From an uncultured Actinomyces sp. (GTDB taxonomy: Bacteria > Actinomycetota > Actinomycetes > Actinomycetales > Actinomycetaceae), in the NCBI GenBank assembly GCA_900541895.1, contig UWSI01000045.1:1-8239 (forward strand): a stretch of DNA of 8,239 bases, read 5' to 3'. The notes under the pieces were generated by a model. It saw nothing but the letters and a program-made list of their open reading frames with translations, had not been told where the DNA came from and did not search any database. The translations under genes and the position numbers were made by a program. Shown here piece after piece: positions 1-8,231 of the stretch; positions within the stretch are counted from its first letter, which is position 1; each line of letters starts with the position of its first letter.

Positions 1-21
1 CTGGGCTCCGCGCCTCTTCAC
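1..21 (-). CDS. possible start of a further minus-strand gene (edge-truncated)
   Basis: On the minus strand, 12 bases after the TGA stop of the 639-aa gene, there is a GTG codon at 21-19 followed by an open frame to the window edge (V/M-K-R-R-G-A-Q). A basic start of this kind would suit a membrane or exported protein. Nothing resembling a good Shine-Dalgarno lies before the GTG. The GAAGAGG just inside this frame could instead be the ribosome binding site of a gene that starts beyond the edge. Either reading suggests the minus-strand operon continues leftward. Only seven codons are visible, so no product can be assigned. Confidence 0.2.
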
Positions 22-33
22 AGTTTTAGAAGC

Positions 34-1953
34 TCACCAGCGATCATCCTGATCAGCAACTGCAACAGGCTTCAAGGACTCTGCGTTACCAGCGGAAAGA
101 CCCGCGGCAGCCGGAGCCTTCTCCTCAACGCCCTCAACGCGAACAGCCTTAAGGCCGCTCAGTGCGCGACGCTTCGCCTTGTCCTTTTCTTCCTTTGAGG
201 CTGCACCAGCAACCGCTCCCGCACCGATGGGACCGCGGGCGGCCGCAGCCGAAGCGCCACGAGCTGCTGCGGAGGAAGCACCTCCTGACACGCTGCTATT
301 CGAGGAAGCGCTACGGGCCGCCCCAGTTCCTGCTGAAGAAGCCTTGGCAGACGATGCAGCCTTAGCTGAAGCTCCCTTGGTAGCACCGCCCTTAGCGGTT
401 GAGCTGGAACCCGATGCTGAGCCGGCAGTTGTTCCCATAACGCCAGGCCGTGCGCCCACACCTGCGCGAGCGGTGGAAGCTGAAGTTGAACGAGCCGAAG
501 CGGCAGCGGACTGTGAGCCTGTTCCTGCCTTAACAGAAGCCGAGCCCTTTGCTGCGCTCGAAGCGGTGCCGCGTGCCCCGGCGGCTGCGCCGTTCGCAGG
601 TGCGCCGGTAGCTCCGCTGGTAGCCGTAGTGCCACTAACGCCTGCCGGGCGAATGCTAGCAGCCGCACGTGCACGTGCCGACATGGTCGACGCATTACTT
701 GCCGTCGATGAGGTGCCTGCGCCAGTTCCAGCGGTTGCGCCGCTGCCGTAAGCTCCGGGGGCTCCCATACCGCGCGGGAATCCACTTGCGCGAGCAGCTG
801 TCGAGGCCGGAGTACCCGGGTTTGCCATGCGAGCCGCATTGCCCCAGTTGCCAGCCTGAGCAGTTCCACGAGGAGTCAATGCACCACGCTCAAGGTCATT
901 CATTACGCTGGAGATTGCGTTCGAAGACGACAAGCGTGCGCTGGTCGAGGGAGCGAGCGCGCCACCGGCCGGCACAGTTCCAAACTGAGAAGTAGCAGCA
1001 CGTGAGGCGAAACCACCCATCGAACTTGCAATAGAAGTCGCGGAAGTTGCCATGCGGCCAAGACCAGCCAAAGTGCCACCGGTTGTTAGCGCGCCACCGG
1101 CAATGGCCAAATCCTTGGAGTGTGATGACGTCGAAAAGGGGTTGTAGTCTGCCTTCCAGCGGGGATCATTGGCATCGGTGACGGGAGCGGGGATATGGCC
1201 GCCAACAGGGCCATCCGCAGTCATGTACCCGCCAACCGGCATGGTCGTGACATCGACACCAGCCAGAACGGAAGATGAAGGGGAAACAGAAGGAAGGACC
1301 TCAAGCCCGGCAATTGGGCCCCCGGAGGCTTCTGACGGGGCAGCCCCGCGACCTGACGGGCCTCGTCCAGCAGGACCGTTGTTTCCAGCCGAAACATTGT
1401 TGTTGGGGGTATCGCCGGAATTCCTTGCAGCATTCGCATCTGCTGCCTCTTGAGAAAAACCAGACGCGGCTGAGTGGACGCCACTGTTCATAGTATCTAG
1501 AGCTGCTTGTGCTGCAGCTTCACGCTGCGAGTTGCGCTGAATGGCAAGGTTCTCGAGGTACTCGCGCTCCAGGCGCTCAGCATCGGAATTTCCGGCAGCA
1601 AAATGGTGAGCGTATGCGTAATCGGAGGGGTGAAGAAGCTGCGGACTCAGCGTTGCATGCGTGGATTTGGCAGTTGTCATTGCAGTGCGGGCTTCGGTGT
1701 GCGCAGTGTTCACTGTCTGCAGGCGAGTCTCAAGGGCGTCCAATTTTGCATGGAAATCAGCGACCCACTGTGTCATTGCGGCTTGAGTGGCACCTTGGAG
1801 TCCGGTGTTTTGCGTGAAGGTTGTGCACGACTCCCGGATTGAGGTGATTTGCGATTGAACCTTTGAAATCATCCCAGCATCGGGGTCGGAGTAATCGAGT
1901 TCGGAGACTTTGGTCAACCGATCATAGAGGGGTGACGCAGGCATAGAAACCAT
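34..1953 (-). CDS. Large Ala/Ser/Gly-rich protein with helical N-terminus; candidate ESX (type VII)-type PPE/EspB-like protein
   Basis: Product not recognised with certainty; 639 aa. Residues about 26-165 look almost wholly alpha-helical, with two long amphipathic stretches. One is around residues 54-100 and follows a GLQGATQAA segment of the kind seen in WXG/PPE helical hairpins. The other is around 124-165 (LEREYLENLAIQ and an alanine-rich run ending ALDTMNSG). Residues about 175-275 are Gly/Pro/Asn-rich. Residues 280-300 form a Gly-rich hydrophobic patch (LAIAGGALTTGGTLAGLG), too short and interrupted for a confident membrane helix. Residues about 320-580 are almost only Ala, Ser, Gly and Thr with scattered Arg/Lys. 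A charged island (KEEKDKAKRR, 587-596) leads to the terminus DDRW. There is no Sec signal peptide or LPXTG anchor. A YSDPD sequence at 21-25 matches YxxxD but sits ahead of the helices, not after them. ATG at 1953 has a weak AGAAAGA 7 nt upstream; Met4 has none. It lies 49 bp downstream of the 247-aa gene, probably in one operon. Helical head plus disordered tail resembles actinobacterial PPE/EspB-like ESX proteins; the assignment is inference. Confidence 0.8.
   Translation of the reverse strand: MVSMPASPLYDRLTKVSELDYSDPDAGMISKVQSQITSIRESCTTFTQNTGLQGATQAAMTQWVADFHAKLDALETRLQTVNTAHTEARTAMTTAKSTHATLSPQLLHPSDYAYAHHFAAGNSDAERLEREYLENLAIQRNSQREAAAQAALDTMNSGVHSAASGFSQEAADANAARNSGDTPNNNVSAGNNGPAGRGPSGRGAAPSEASGGPIAGLEVLPSVSPSSSVLAGVDVTTMPVGGYMTADGPVGGHIPAPVTDANDPRWKADYNPFSTSSHSKDLAIAGGALTTGGTLAGLGRMATSATSIASSMGGFASRAATSQFGTVPAGGALAPSTSARLSSSNAISSVMNDLERGALTPRGTAQAGNWGNAARMANPGTPASTAARASGFPRGMGAPGAYGSGATAGTGAGTSSTASNASTMSARARAAASIRPAGVSGTTATSGATGAPANGAAAGARGTASSAAKGSASVKAGTGSQSAAASARSTSASTARAGVGARPGVMGTTAGSASGSSSTAKGGATKGASAKAASSAKASSAGTGAARSASSNSSVSGGASSAAARGASAAAARGPIGAGAVAGAASKEEKDKAKRRALSGLKAVRVEGVEEKAPAAAGLSAGNAESLKPVAVADQDDRW
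231..771 (-). repeat. Low-complexity Ala/Ser/Gly/Thr coding tract
   Basis: This stretch encodes roughly residues 395-575 of the 639-aa protein. It uses almost only GCN, TCN/AGC, GGN and ACN codons with occasional Arg, Lys or Val. There is no fixed repeat unit. It consists of irregular short runs such as SSTA, AGTG, GASS and AAARGAS. The composition keeps several other frames open, which explains the long spurious open frames on both strands here. The encoded segment should be disordered. Confidence 0.8.
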
Positions 1954-2002
1954 GAGATGTCTTTCTGAAGGAAGCGGTCAAGAAGAAATAGGCTGCAGAC
2001 CT

Positions 2003-2746
2003 TTAGGACAAGGTTGGACGGGCAGGACAGGTCGAAATTGAGTCTTCCCCCGGTGTTCCCGTCCATGTGGGTGCAAGGAAAGGCGGGAGGGTGGCATCAG
2101 CGAGGCTTGACGCGACTCCAGCCTGGGGGCCGCCTTTTCCAGTCAAAATCTGCGTTCCGGCTGCTGCAAAAGCTGCTGCTTGAGATTGGGCTGTCGGTGC
2201 AGTCGAAGGTGCGGGGGTAGCCGCAGCAGAAGTCGTATTGGCAGCAGAAGTCGTGTCGCCGGAAGGTAAAGTAACTCCGGTCTGCTGGGCAATATCTGCC
2301 ACGGATGCCCTCCCAGAGAAGAAAGATACGATTCCTTGCGCCATCCCTTGAGTAATCGCAGCAGAGAGGGTTTGGTTTTCAGAAACCTTCGATGCTGCGT
2401 CATATGAATCAAGGATCTGATCATGGAGATACGCAACTGCCTCGGTACTTGAGAGCTCGTTTTCTGAAAAGTTCTCTCGGGTCTTCGTGACACCGCTCAG
2501 GAAGGCGATGAGGTCCGTATTGCACTGAGTAACCTGTTTCTGCATGTCAGAGATGGACTCTGTGTATTGTTGGCGTGCTGAAACAGGCCCTTCCTCATCT
2601 CCCCACTTTGAGGATGTCTGGGTCATAGTGAGAGAGGAGAGTTCGGCAGGAGCTTCGCGTGAGAAATCGTTTCGAGAACCATCAAGATTGTCCTGTGACG
2701 ATTTCAGCATCTCTTGAACCATGCCGACGGCATCATTTGCGGCCAT
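2003..2746 (-). CDS. WXG100-like helical protein with Ala/Thr/Pro-rich tail (putative ESX-type protein)
   Basis: 247 aa, not matched to a named family. Residues about 5-38 and 55-98 read as two amphipathic helices separated by a Ser/Thr loop with a single Trp followed by Gly (KWGD, W48). This is the layout and Trp position expected of a WXG100 protein, but the motif is WG and not WxG. FSENE (F93 to E97) lies just after the second helix, where WXG100 proteins carry the YxxxD/E export signal, here with Phe in place of Tyr. A further helical region (about 100-160) extends it past the usual 100 aa. A disordered tail (163-247) contains TTSAAN/TTSAAA repeats, a Pro/Ala/Thr stretch and one Cys near the end (STCPARPTLS). 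There is no Sec signal peptide and no evident membrane segment. ATG at 2746 has GAGAG 5 nt upstream. It is the first gene of the minus-strand pair and diverges from the PP2C gene. ESX substrate or chaperone-like partner of the 639-aa protein is a plausible but unproven role. Confidence 0.8.
   Translation of the reverse strand: MAANDAVGMVQEMLKSSQDNLDGSRNDFSREAPAELSSLTMTQTSSKWGDEEGPVSARQQYTESISDMQKQVTQCNTDLIAFLSGVTKTRENFSENELSSTEAVAYLHDQILDSYDAASKVSENQTLSAAITQGMAQGIVSFFSGRASVADIAQQTGVTLPSGDTTSAANTTSAAATPAPSTAPTAQSQAAAFAAAGTQILTGKGGPQAGVASSLADATLPPFLAPTWTGTPGEDSISTCPARPTLS
2223..2254 (-). repeat. Short direct repeat inside the 247-aa gene
   Basis: The 14-base word GCAGCAGAAGTCGT (plus strand) occurs at 2223-2236 and 2241-2254, a period of 18 bases, encoding consecutive TTSAAN and TTSAAA hexapeptides. 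It is a coding duplication in the disordered tail and a likely slippage site. Confidence 0.7.
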
Positions 2747-2806
2747 AGGAACTCTCTTTCTCCCATGTGCGACCCGGAAACGGGAAGCTCAACCTTAGCT
2801 GGCACC

Positions 2807-2824
2807 TGAAAACGCGCGTTTTCA
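2807..2824. promoter_or_regulatory. 18-bp perfect palindrome, candidate operator in the divergent intergenic region
   Basis: TGAAAACGCGCGTTTTCA is identical to its own reverse complement. It is loosely framed by a second inverted pair, GCACCT (2802-2807) and AGGTGC (2830-2835). It sits 61 bp upstream of the minus-strand start and 78 bp upstream of the plus-strand start, and ends at the -35 of the possible plus-strand promoter. Symmetry and position suit a dimeric regulator acting on both operons. The regulator is unknown; it does not match any operator consensus I recognise. Confidence 0.45.
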
Positions 2825-2854
2825 TTCAAAGGTGCACAAGCCCTTCCATATATG
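2825..2854 (+). promoter_or_regulatory. Possible promoter for the PP2C-FHA operon
   Basis: TTCAAA at 2825-2830 (4 of 6 to TTGACA) and TATATG at 2849-2854 (4 of 6 to TATAAT) are separated by 18 bp, giving a predicted leader of about 40 bases. The -10 lies inside the palindrome CCATATATGG (2846-2855). The match is modest, and no equally good promoter was found for the minus strand. Confidence 0.35.
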
Positions 2855-2886
2855 GGATTATTTTCGCGTAAAAGAGAACGTACGTC

Positions 2887-2894
2887 AAAGGAGG
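2887..2894 (+). promoter_or_regulatory. Strong ribosome binding site fixing the GTG start of the PP2C gene
   Basis: AAAGGAGG, a near-complete anti-Shine-Dalgarno match, ends 7 bases before the GTG at 2902. It settles that start over the in-frame GTG at 2926, which lacks a comparable site. It is the strongest ribosome binding site in the window. Confidence 0.85.
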
Positions 2895-2901
2895 TTGAAC
2901 T

Positions 2902-3756
2902 GTGGACCTTCCGCTCTGCGGCACCGTGATCCGCACCGTGTGGGGCGCGACCAGTGACATCGGCCCCGTACGTTCCTCAAATCAAGACTCTTGGCTTGCC
3001 CAAGACCCTCTCTTCGCAGTTGCTGACGGGATGGGCGGGAACGCAGAAGGGGAACTGGCCTCGATAACCGCGCTTGAAGTGCTCTCTAACGCCCTCAGCC
3101 CAGAGGTCTTGGACGCAATTGACCCGAACCCGGCCGAGTTGGTCGGCGCGATCCGCGCGGCTGCAGAGGCAGTGGCCTCGTTAGGGGAGAAGGAGGACCC
3201 GGCTGCCCCGGGAACCACGCTGTGCGGAACCCTGACCATTGACCAAGATGGTCCGCAGTGGCTGACCTTTAATATCGGTGATTCCCGTGCCTATCTCATT
3301 GCCGACGGCAGCATTCTTCAGTTGACGACCGACCATTCAGCAGTCCAAGAAGCTAAAGAATTCGCTAAACGAACCGGTGCCGAACTGGTTCTTCCCCCCT
3401 CGAATGTCATCACTCGCGCGCTCGGTGCAGCGATGCCGGAACTTCCCCAGGCCGACTACGTCCTGACCCCAATGCGGGAGGGCGATGTCGTCGTCCTGTG
3501 CTCGGATGGTGTTCACGGAGTGCTTTCAGAACAAGACTTCATCGATATCGCCAGCCAGGATGTATCTGCGCAAGAAATTGCCAACGCTCTGGTTGACCAA
3601 GCGATTGAGGGCGGTACGCGTGATAACGCAACTGCCCTTGTAATCCGTGCGCAATCGGTTGTGGGAAGCCGCTACGATGGGGACATACGCGCGAGCGTGC
3701 GTCCACGTATCCCAGTGCGACCCCTTCCGGTCACAACGGCGCGCCGCGCCCGATAG
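2902..3756 (+). CDS. PP2C-family Ser/Thr protein phosphatase (PstP/PrpC-like)
   Basis: 284-aa metal-dependent phosphatase that removes phosphate from Ser/Thr residues, normally opposing a PknB-type kinase. The bacterial PP2C motifs appear in order: RSSNQD (R24, N27, D29), ADGMGG (D42, G43), GTTL (near 103), GDSRAY (126-131), LTTDHS, VITRALG, CSDGVHGVL (D202) and GGTRDNAT (D241, N242). The metal-binding Asp residues (D42, D202, D241) are all present, so it should be active. The domain fills residues about 14-250. The last 35 or so residues are an Arg/Pro-rich tail (RPRIPVRPLP, ending ARRAR). There is no transmembrane helix, unlike mycobacterial PstP, so this enzyme should be cytosolic. The FHA gene follows after 16 bp, almost certainly in the same operon, and the ESX-like pair diverges upstream. 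This is probably a locus-specific phosphatase and not the cell-division PstP, which normally sits beside ftsW/pknA/pknB. The family call is secure; the substrate is unknown. Confidence 0.96.
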   Translation: MDLPLCGTVIRTVWGATSDIGPVRSSNQDSWLAQDPLFAVADGMGGNAEGELASITALEVLSNALSPEVLDAIDPNPAELVGAIRAAAEAVASLGEKEDPAAPGTTLCGTLTIDQDGPQWLTFNIGDSRAYLIADGSILQLTTDHSAVQEAKEFAKRTGAELVLPPSNVITRALGAAMPELPQADYVLTPMREGDVVVLCSDGVHGVLSEQDFIDIASQDVSAQEIANALVDQAIEGGTRDNATALVIRAQSVVGSRYDGDIRASVRPRIPVRPLPVTTARRAR

Positions 3757-3772
3757 AGAAAAGAGTTTTCGA

Positions 3773-5299
3773 ATGCTGCAATTGGGCCGCCATGCAGTTC
3801 GCGGTAACGGTGGGTTCATCGTCGCCGGCCCCCTGGGCTTTGCCTTGGTCCCCGCTGACCTCGCCGACTCCGCTCAGCGCGTTGTCACCGATGCCAATGA
3901 AGATCTGACAACCTGGGTGAATTCCGCTACAGCCAGTGGTTTGCCTTTCGCGCACATGGACCTGCGCGGCCCCGTTCCGCTTCTATCCCTGGGTGGCAGT
4001 GCAAATGTTCGCGCAATTGCTCCCGGCTATGACACCCCCTTCACCTGGGGTGGCCCGCTATCGATGTGGGAATTTGTTCCCGGCGAGTGGACGCTCATGG
4101 ATATCGCATTGAGCGAGTTCGACGATGCTCAGCCTTGGGCACATTTTGCAACCTCTGAGGCAGAGGCTACTCAGGTTCGTATTGGCTACCCCGTCGAGCC
4201 CGAACTTCCCTCGGTCCCCGCGCTGGTGGAAGAAGAGAAGCCCGCCCAGGTGCAGGAAGAGCACGCTGAGGATGCCCCCTCCGCTGAAGAATCTGAGACC
4301 GAAACTGAGCCCGAGGCCTCGCACACGGTGTGGGGAGAGGTCGCGGAAGAACCCCAGCCCCAGGAGGAAGCTACAGAGCCTCAGGCCGCGGAAGAACCCG
4401 CGCCGAAGTATCTGTGGGCACCCGAGCCCGAGGCGGAAGCAAGCGCCCCAGAGGAAACTTCGGATATTTATGCTGCAGGTGCTCAAGTTGCCGCGGCTCA
4501 GGCAGCAGTGACGCCGAGCGCCGCTCCCGTTTACACCAGCCCCGAGGCCCTAGAAGAAACCATCACCTCTGAGGCTTTTGCGGCAATGCAGCAGGCAGCT
4601 TCGCAAGATGCGCCGCAGGCCAGCGTAGAGCCACAGGCCAGCGTTGAATTGGATGCTCTCTCACTCGAGCAAAACTTTGAGCCCAGCGCTTTCGTTGAAG
4701 AAGAAGCTTCTACCGAAGTTCCCGCCGACGAACCCGTAGAGGTAGAGGCACAGGCCGCGCAAGAACTGGGCGAGCAGGAAAGCCAGCCCGAAGCTGAAGA
4801 GGTCGCCTCGGCCTCGGAAATCGAAGAAACCCCAGCGTATGGGGAGGCTCCGGCTGAGGATACTCCGGCAGCAGGTGCGACCCCTGCTTTTGAAGTCGAT
4901 AACTCCGATAGCGGCGCAACGGTACTGCGACGCGTGAGCGATGACTCGCAGCATGCGCAGGCCGGCTACCTGGTTTATGCGGGCGCTGCTCCCGTTGAAC
5001 TCACTCACGACGTCATCTTGGGGCGCGACCCCAATGCACGCGTTCTGACGGGACGCCCCTCGGCAACCGTCATGCGTGTGCCCAGCCCGGCAAACGAGAT
5101 CTCGCGTTCGCATGCAGCTGTCATTCCCAGCGGTTTTGGTTCCTGGATGCTGATGGATTTGGGAAGTGCGAACGGAACCCTGTTGCGCAGCTCGAATGGC
5201 AATGTTCAGGAAGTTCCTCCGCGCGTTACCGTGCCACTGAGCGACGGCGACGTTATTGATCTGGGAGAAAACGTCTTGGTCGAATTTATCGTTCGATAA
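3773..5299 (+). CDS. FHA-domain protein with novel N-terminal domain and long acidic linker
   Basis: 508-aa phosphothreonine-reading protein in three parts. Residues 1-150 form a compact, Trp-containing domain I cannot name (LGRHAVRGNGGFIV, then GPVPLLSLGG, then WGGPLSMWEFVPGEWTLMD). It resembles, from memory, the N-terminal part of FHA proteins in actinobacterial ESX-like clusters. Residues 150-375 are an acidic Glu/Ala/Pro linker, surely disordered, with isolated aromatic islands (TVWGEV, YLWAPE, DIYAAG). Residues 398-508 are the FHA domain with all signature residues: ILGRDP (G417, R418), ISRSHA (S444, R445, H447) and DLGSANGT (N467, G468), so phosphothreonine binding should be intact. SGATVLRRV (T383) just before the domain recalls the phosphorylated segment of GarA/OdhI. 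There is no membrane segment or signal peptide, so it is probably cytoplasmic. The start chosen is ATG at 3773, 16 bp after the PP2C stop, with AAGAG 7 nt upstream. An in-frame ATG at 3647 lies deep inside the PP2C gene and would add 42 out-of-character residues. Co-transcribed with the phosphatase, it may recruit kinase substrates of the locus. Confidence 0.93.
   Translation: MLQLGRHAVRGNGGFIVAGPLGFALVPADLADSAQRVVTDANEDLTTWVNSATASGLPFAHMDLRGPVPLLSLGGSANVRAIAPGYDTPFTWGGPLSMWEFVPGEWTLMDIALSEFDDAQPWAHFATSEAEATQVRIGYPVEPELPSVPALVEEEKPAQVQEEHAEDAPSAEESETETEPEASHTVWGEVAEEPQPQEEATEPQAAEEPAPKYLWAPEPEAEASAPEETSDIYAAGAQVAAAQAAVTPSAAPVYTSPEALEETITSEAFAAMQQAASQDAPQASVEPQASVELDALSLEQNFEPSAFVEEEASTEVPADEPVEVEAQAAQELGEQESQPEAEEVASASEIEETPAYGEAPAEDTPAAGATPAFEVDNSDSGATVLRRVSDDSQHAQAGYLVYAGAAPVELTHDVILGRDPNARVLTGRPSATVMRVPSPANEISRSHAAVIPSGFGSWMLMDLGSANGTLLRSSNGNVQEVPPRVTVPLSDGDVIDLGENVLVEFIVR
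4616..4644 (+). repeat. Short direct repeat in the acidic linker of the FHA gene
   Basis: CAGGCCAGCGT occurs at 4616-4626 and 4634-4644, an 18-base period giving the peptide duplication QASVEP-QASVEL. It is a small coding repeat in disordered sequence. Confidence 0.6.
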
Positions 5300-5319
5300 A
5301 ACAGCGACCATATGGTGAA

Positions 5320-5352
5320 CGGGCCACCCGCGTAATTTCGCGGCGTGGCCCG
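5320..5352 (+). terminator. Hairpin after the FHA gene, probable terminator of the PP2C-FHA operon
   Basis: CGGGCCAC (5320-5327) pairs with GTGGCCCG (5345-5352). Inside, CCGCG (5328-5332) pairs with CGCGG (5339-5343) around a TAATTT loop, leaving a single C bulge at 5344. The 13-bp stem starts 20 bp after the FHA stop. No good T-run follows (CATCATTTGG), so termination may be leaky or factor-assisted. Confidence 0.55.
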
Positions 5353-5358
5353 CATCAT

Positions 5359-5387
5359 TTGGCCAGTACTTTTCCATTGGTTAGTAT
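5359..5387 (+). promoter_or_regulatory. Possible ppdK promoter
   Basis: TTGGCC (5359-5364) and TAGTAT (5382-5387) are spaced 17 bp apart, each 4 of 6 to the housekeeping consensus. They lie directly after the upstream hairpin. A start near 5394 would give a leader of about 54 bases beginning just before the hairpin at 5399. Tentative. Confidence 0.35.
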
Positions 5388-5398
5388 GTCAATACACA

Positions 5399-5419
5399 GG
5401 GTCCCGATGACGGGTACCC
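5399..5419 (+). promoter_or_regulatory. Leader hairpin upstream of ppdK
   Basis: GGGTCCCG (5399-5406) pairs with CGGGTACCC (5411-5419) around an ATGA loop, leaving T5415 bulged, for 8 base pairs. If transcription starts near 5394, this stem would lie at the extreme 5' end of the ppdK mRNA, where such stems can slow RNA decay. It is too far (about 28 bases) from the start codon to block ribosomes directly, and no T-run follows, so it is not a terminator. Confidence 0.4.
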
Positions 5420-5437
5420 CCCGAAACAACGGAAGTT

Positions 5438-5443
5438 GAGGGA
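5438..5443 (+). promoter_or_regulatory. Ribosome binding site deciding the ppdK start
   Basis: GAGGGA ends 4 bases before ATG 5448, a short but usable spacing. An in-frame TTG at 5436 would add four residues (M-R-D-Q) but has only GGAAG directly abutting it. The ATG also gives the family-typical beginning MVKYVYDFSEG, so 5448 is preferred. Confidence 0.6.
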
Positions 5444-5447
5444 CCAG

Positions 5448-8165
<2,718 letters not shown>

Positions 8166-8201
8166 GTGTCTGCAAGGACCGTCCAGCGCTGATATAGCGC
8201 G

Positions 8202-8231
8202 GTGCCCCGCCAGCTTCGGCTGGCGGGGCAC
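8202..8231 (+). terminator. Strong intrinsic-type terminator after ppdK
   Basis: GTGCCCCGCCAGC (8202-8214) pairs perfectly with GCTGGCGGGGCAC (8219-8231) around a TTCG loop closed by C-G, the very stable cUUCGg tetraloop. The 13-bp stem begins 36 bases after the ppdK stop. The visible downstream bases (TTGCGTTT) are moderately T-rich before the window ends. The reverse strand could form the same stem and might also terminate a convergent gene beyond the edge. Confidence 0.85.

Noticed and set aside
179..751. Long plus-strand open frames (for example 190 codons at 179-751, 111 at 1507-1842) opposite the 639-aa gene
   Set aside because: They are the antisense reading of a low-complexity Ala/Ser/Gly tract that keeps all frames open. 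They have no ribosome binding sites and no recognisable protein features.
1879..1893. YSDPD near the N-terminus of the 639-aa protein as a type VII YxxxD export signal
   Set aside because: The known signal follows a helix-turn-helix; this one precedes the helices, so the match is probably chance.
2773..2784. CCCG-GAAA-CGGG small hairpin in the divergent region
   Set aside because: Four base pairs only, with no T-run and no evident position-dependent role.
2846..2855. CCATATATGG, which matches the eukaryotic CArG box
   Set aside because: The resemblance is irrelevant in a bacterium. It more likely contains a -10 element or is a chance palindrome.
3647..3772. Upstream in-frame ATG that would extend the FHA protein by 42 residues into the PP2C gene
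   Set aside because: The extension overlaps 110 bases of a solid coding region and lacks a ribosome binding site. ATG 3773 has AAGAG at proper spacing and gives a normal 16-bp intergenic gap.
5285..5300. TTTATCG-TT-CGATAAA palindrome at the FHA stop codon
   Set aside because: It is AT-rich with a 2-base loop and overlaps the last codons. The stronger GC-rich hairpin at 5320 is the better terminator candidate.
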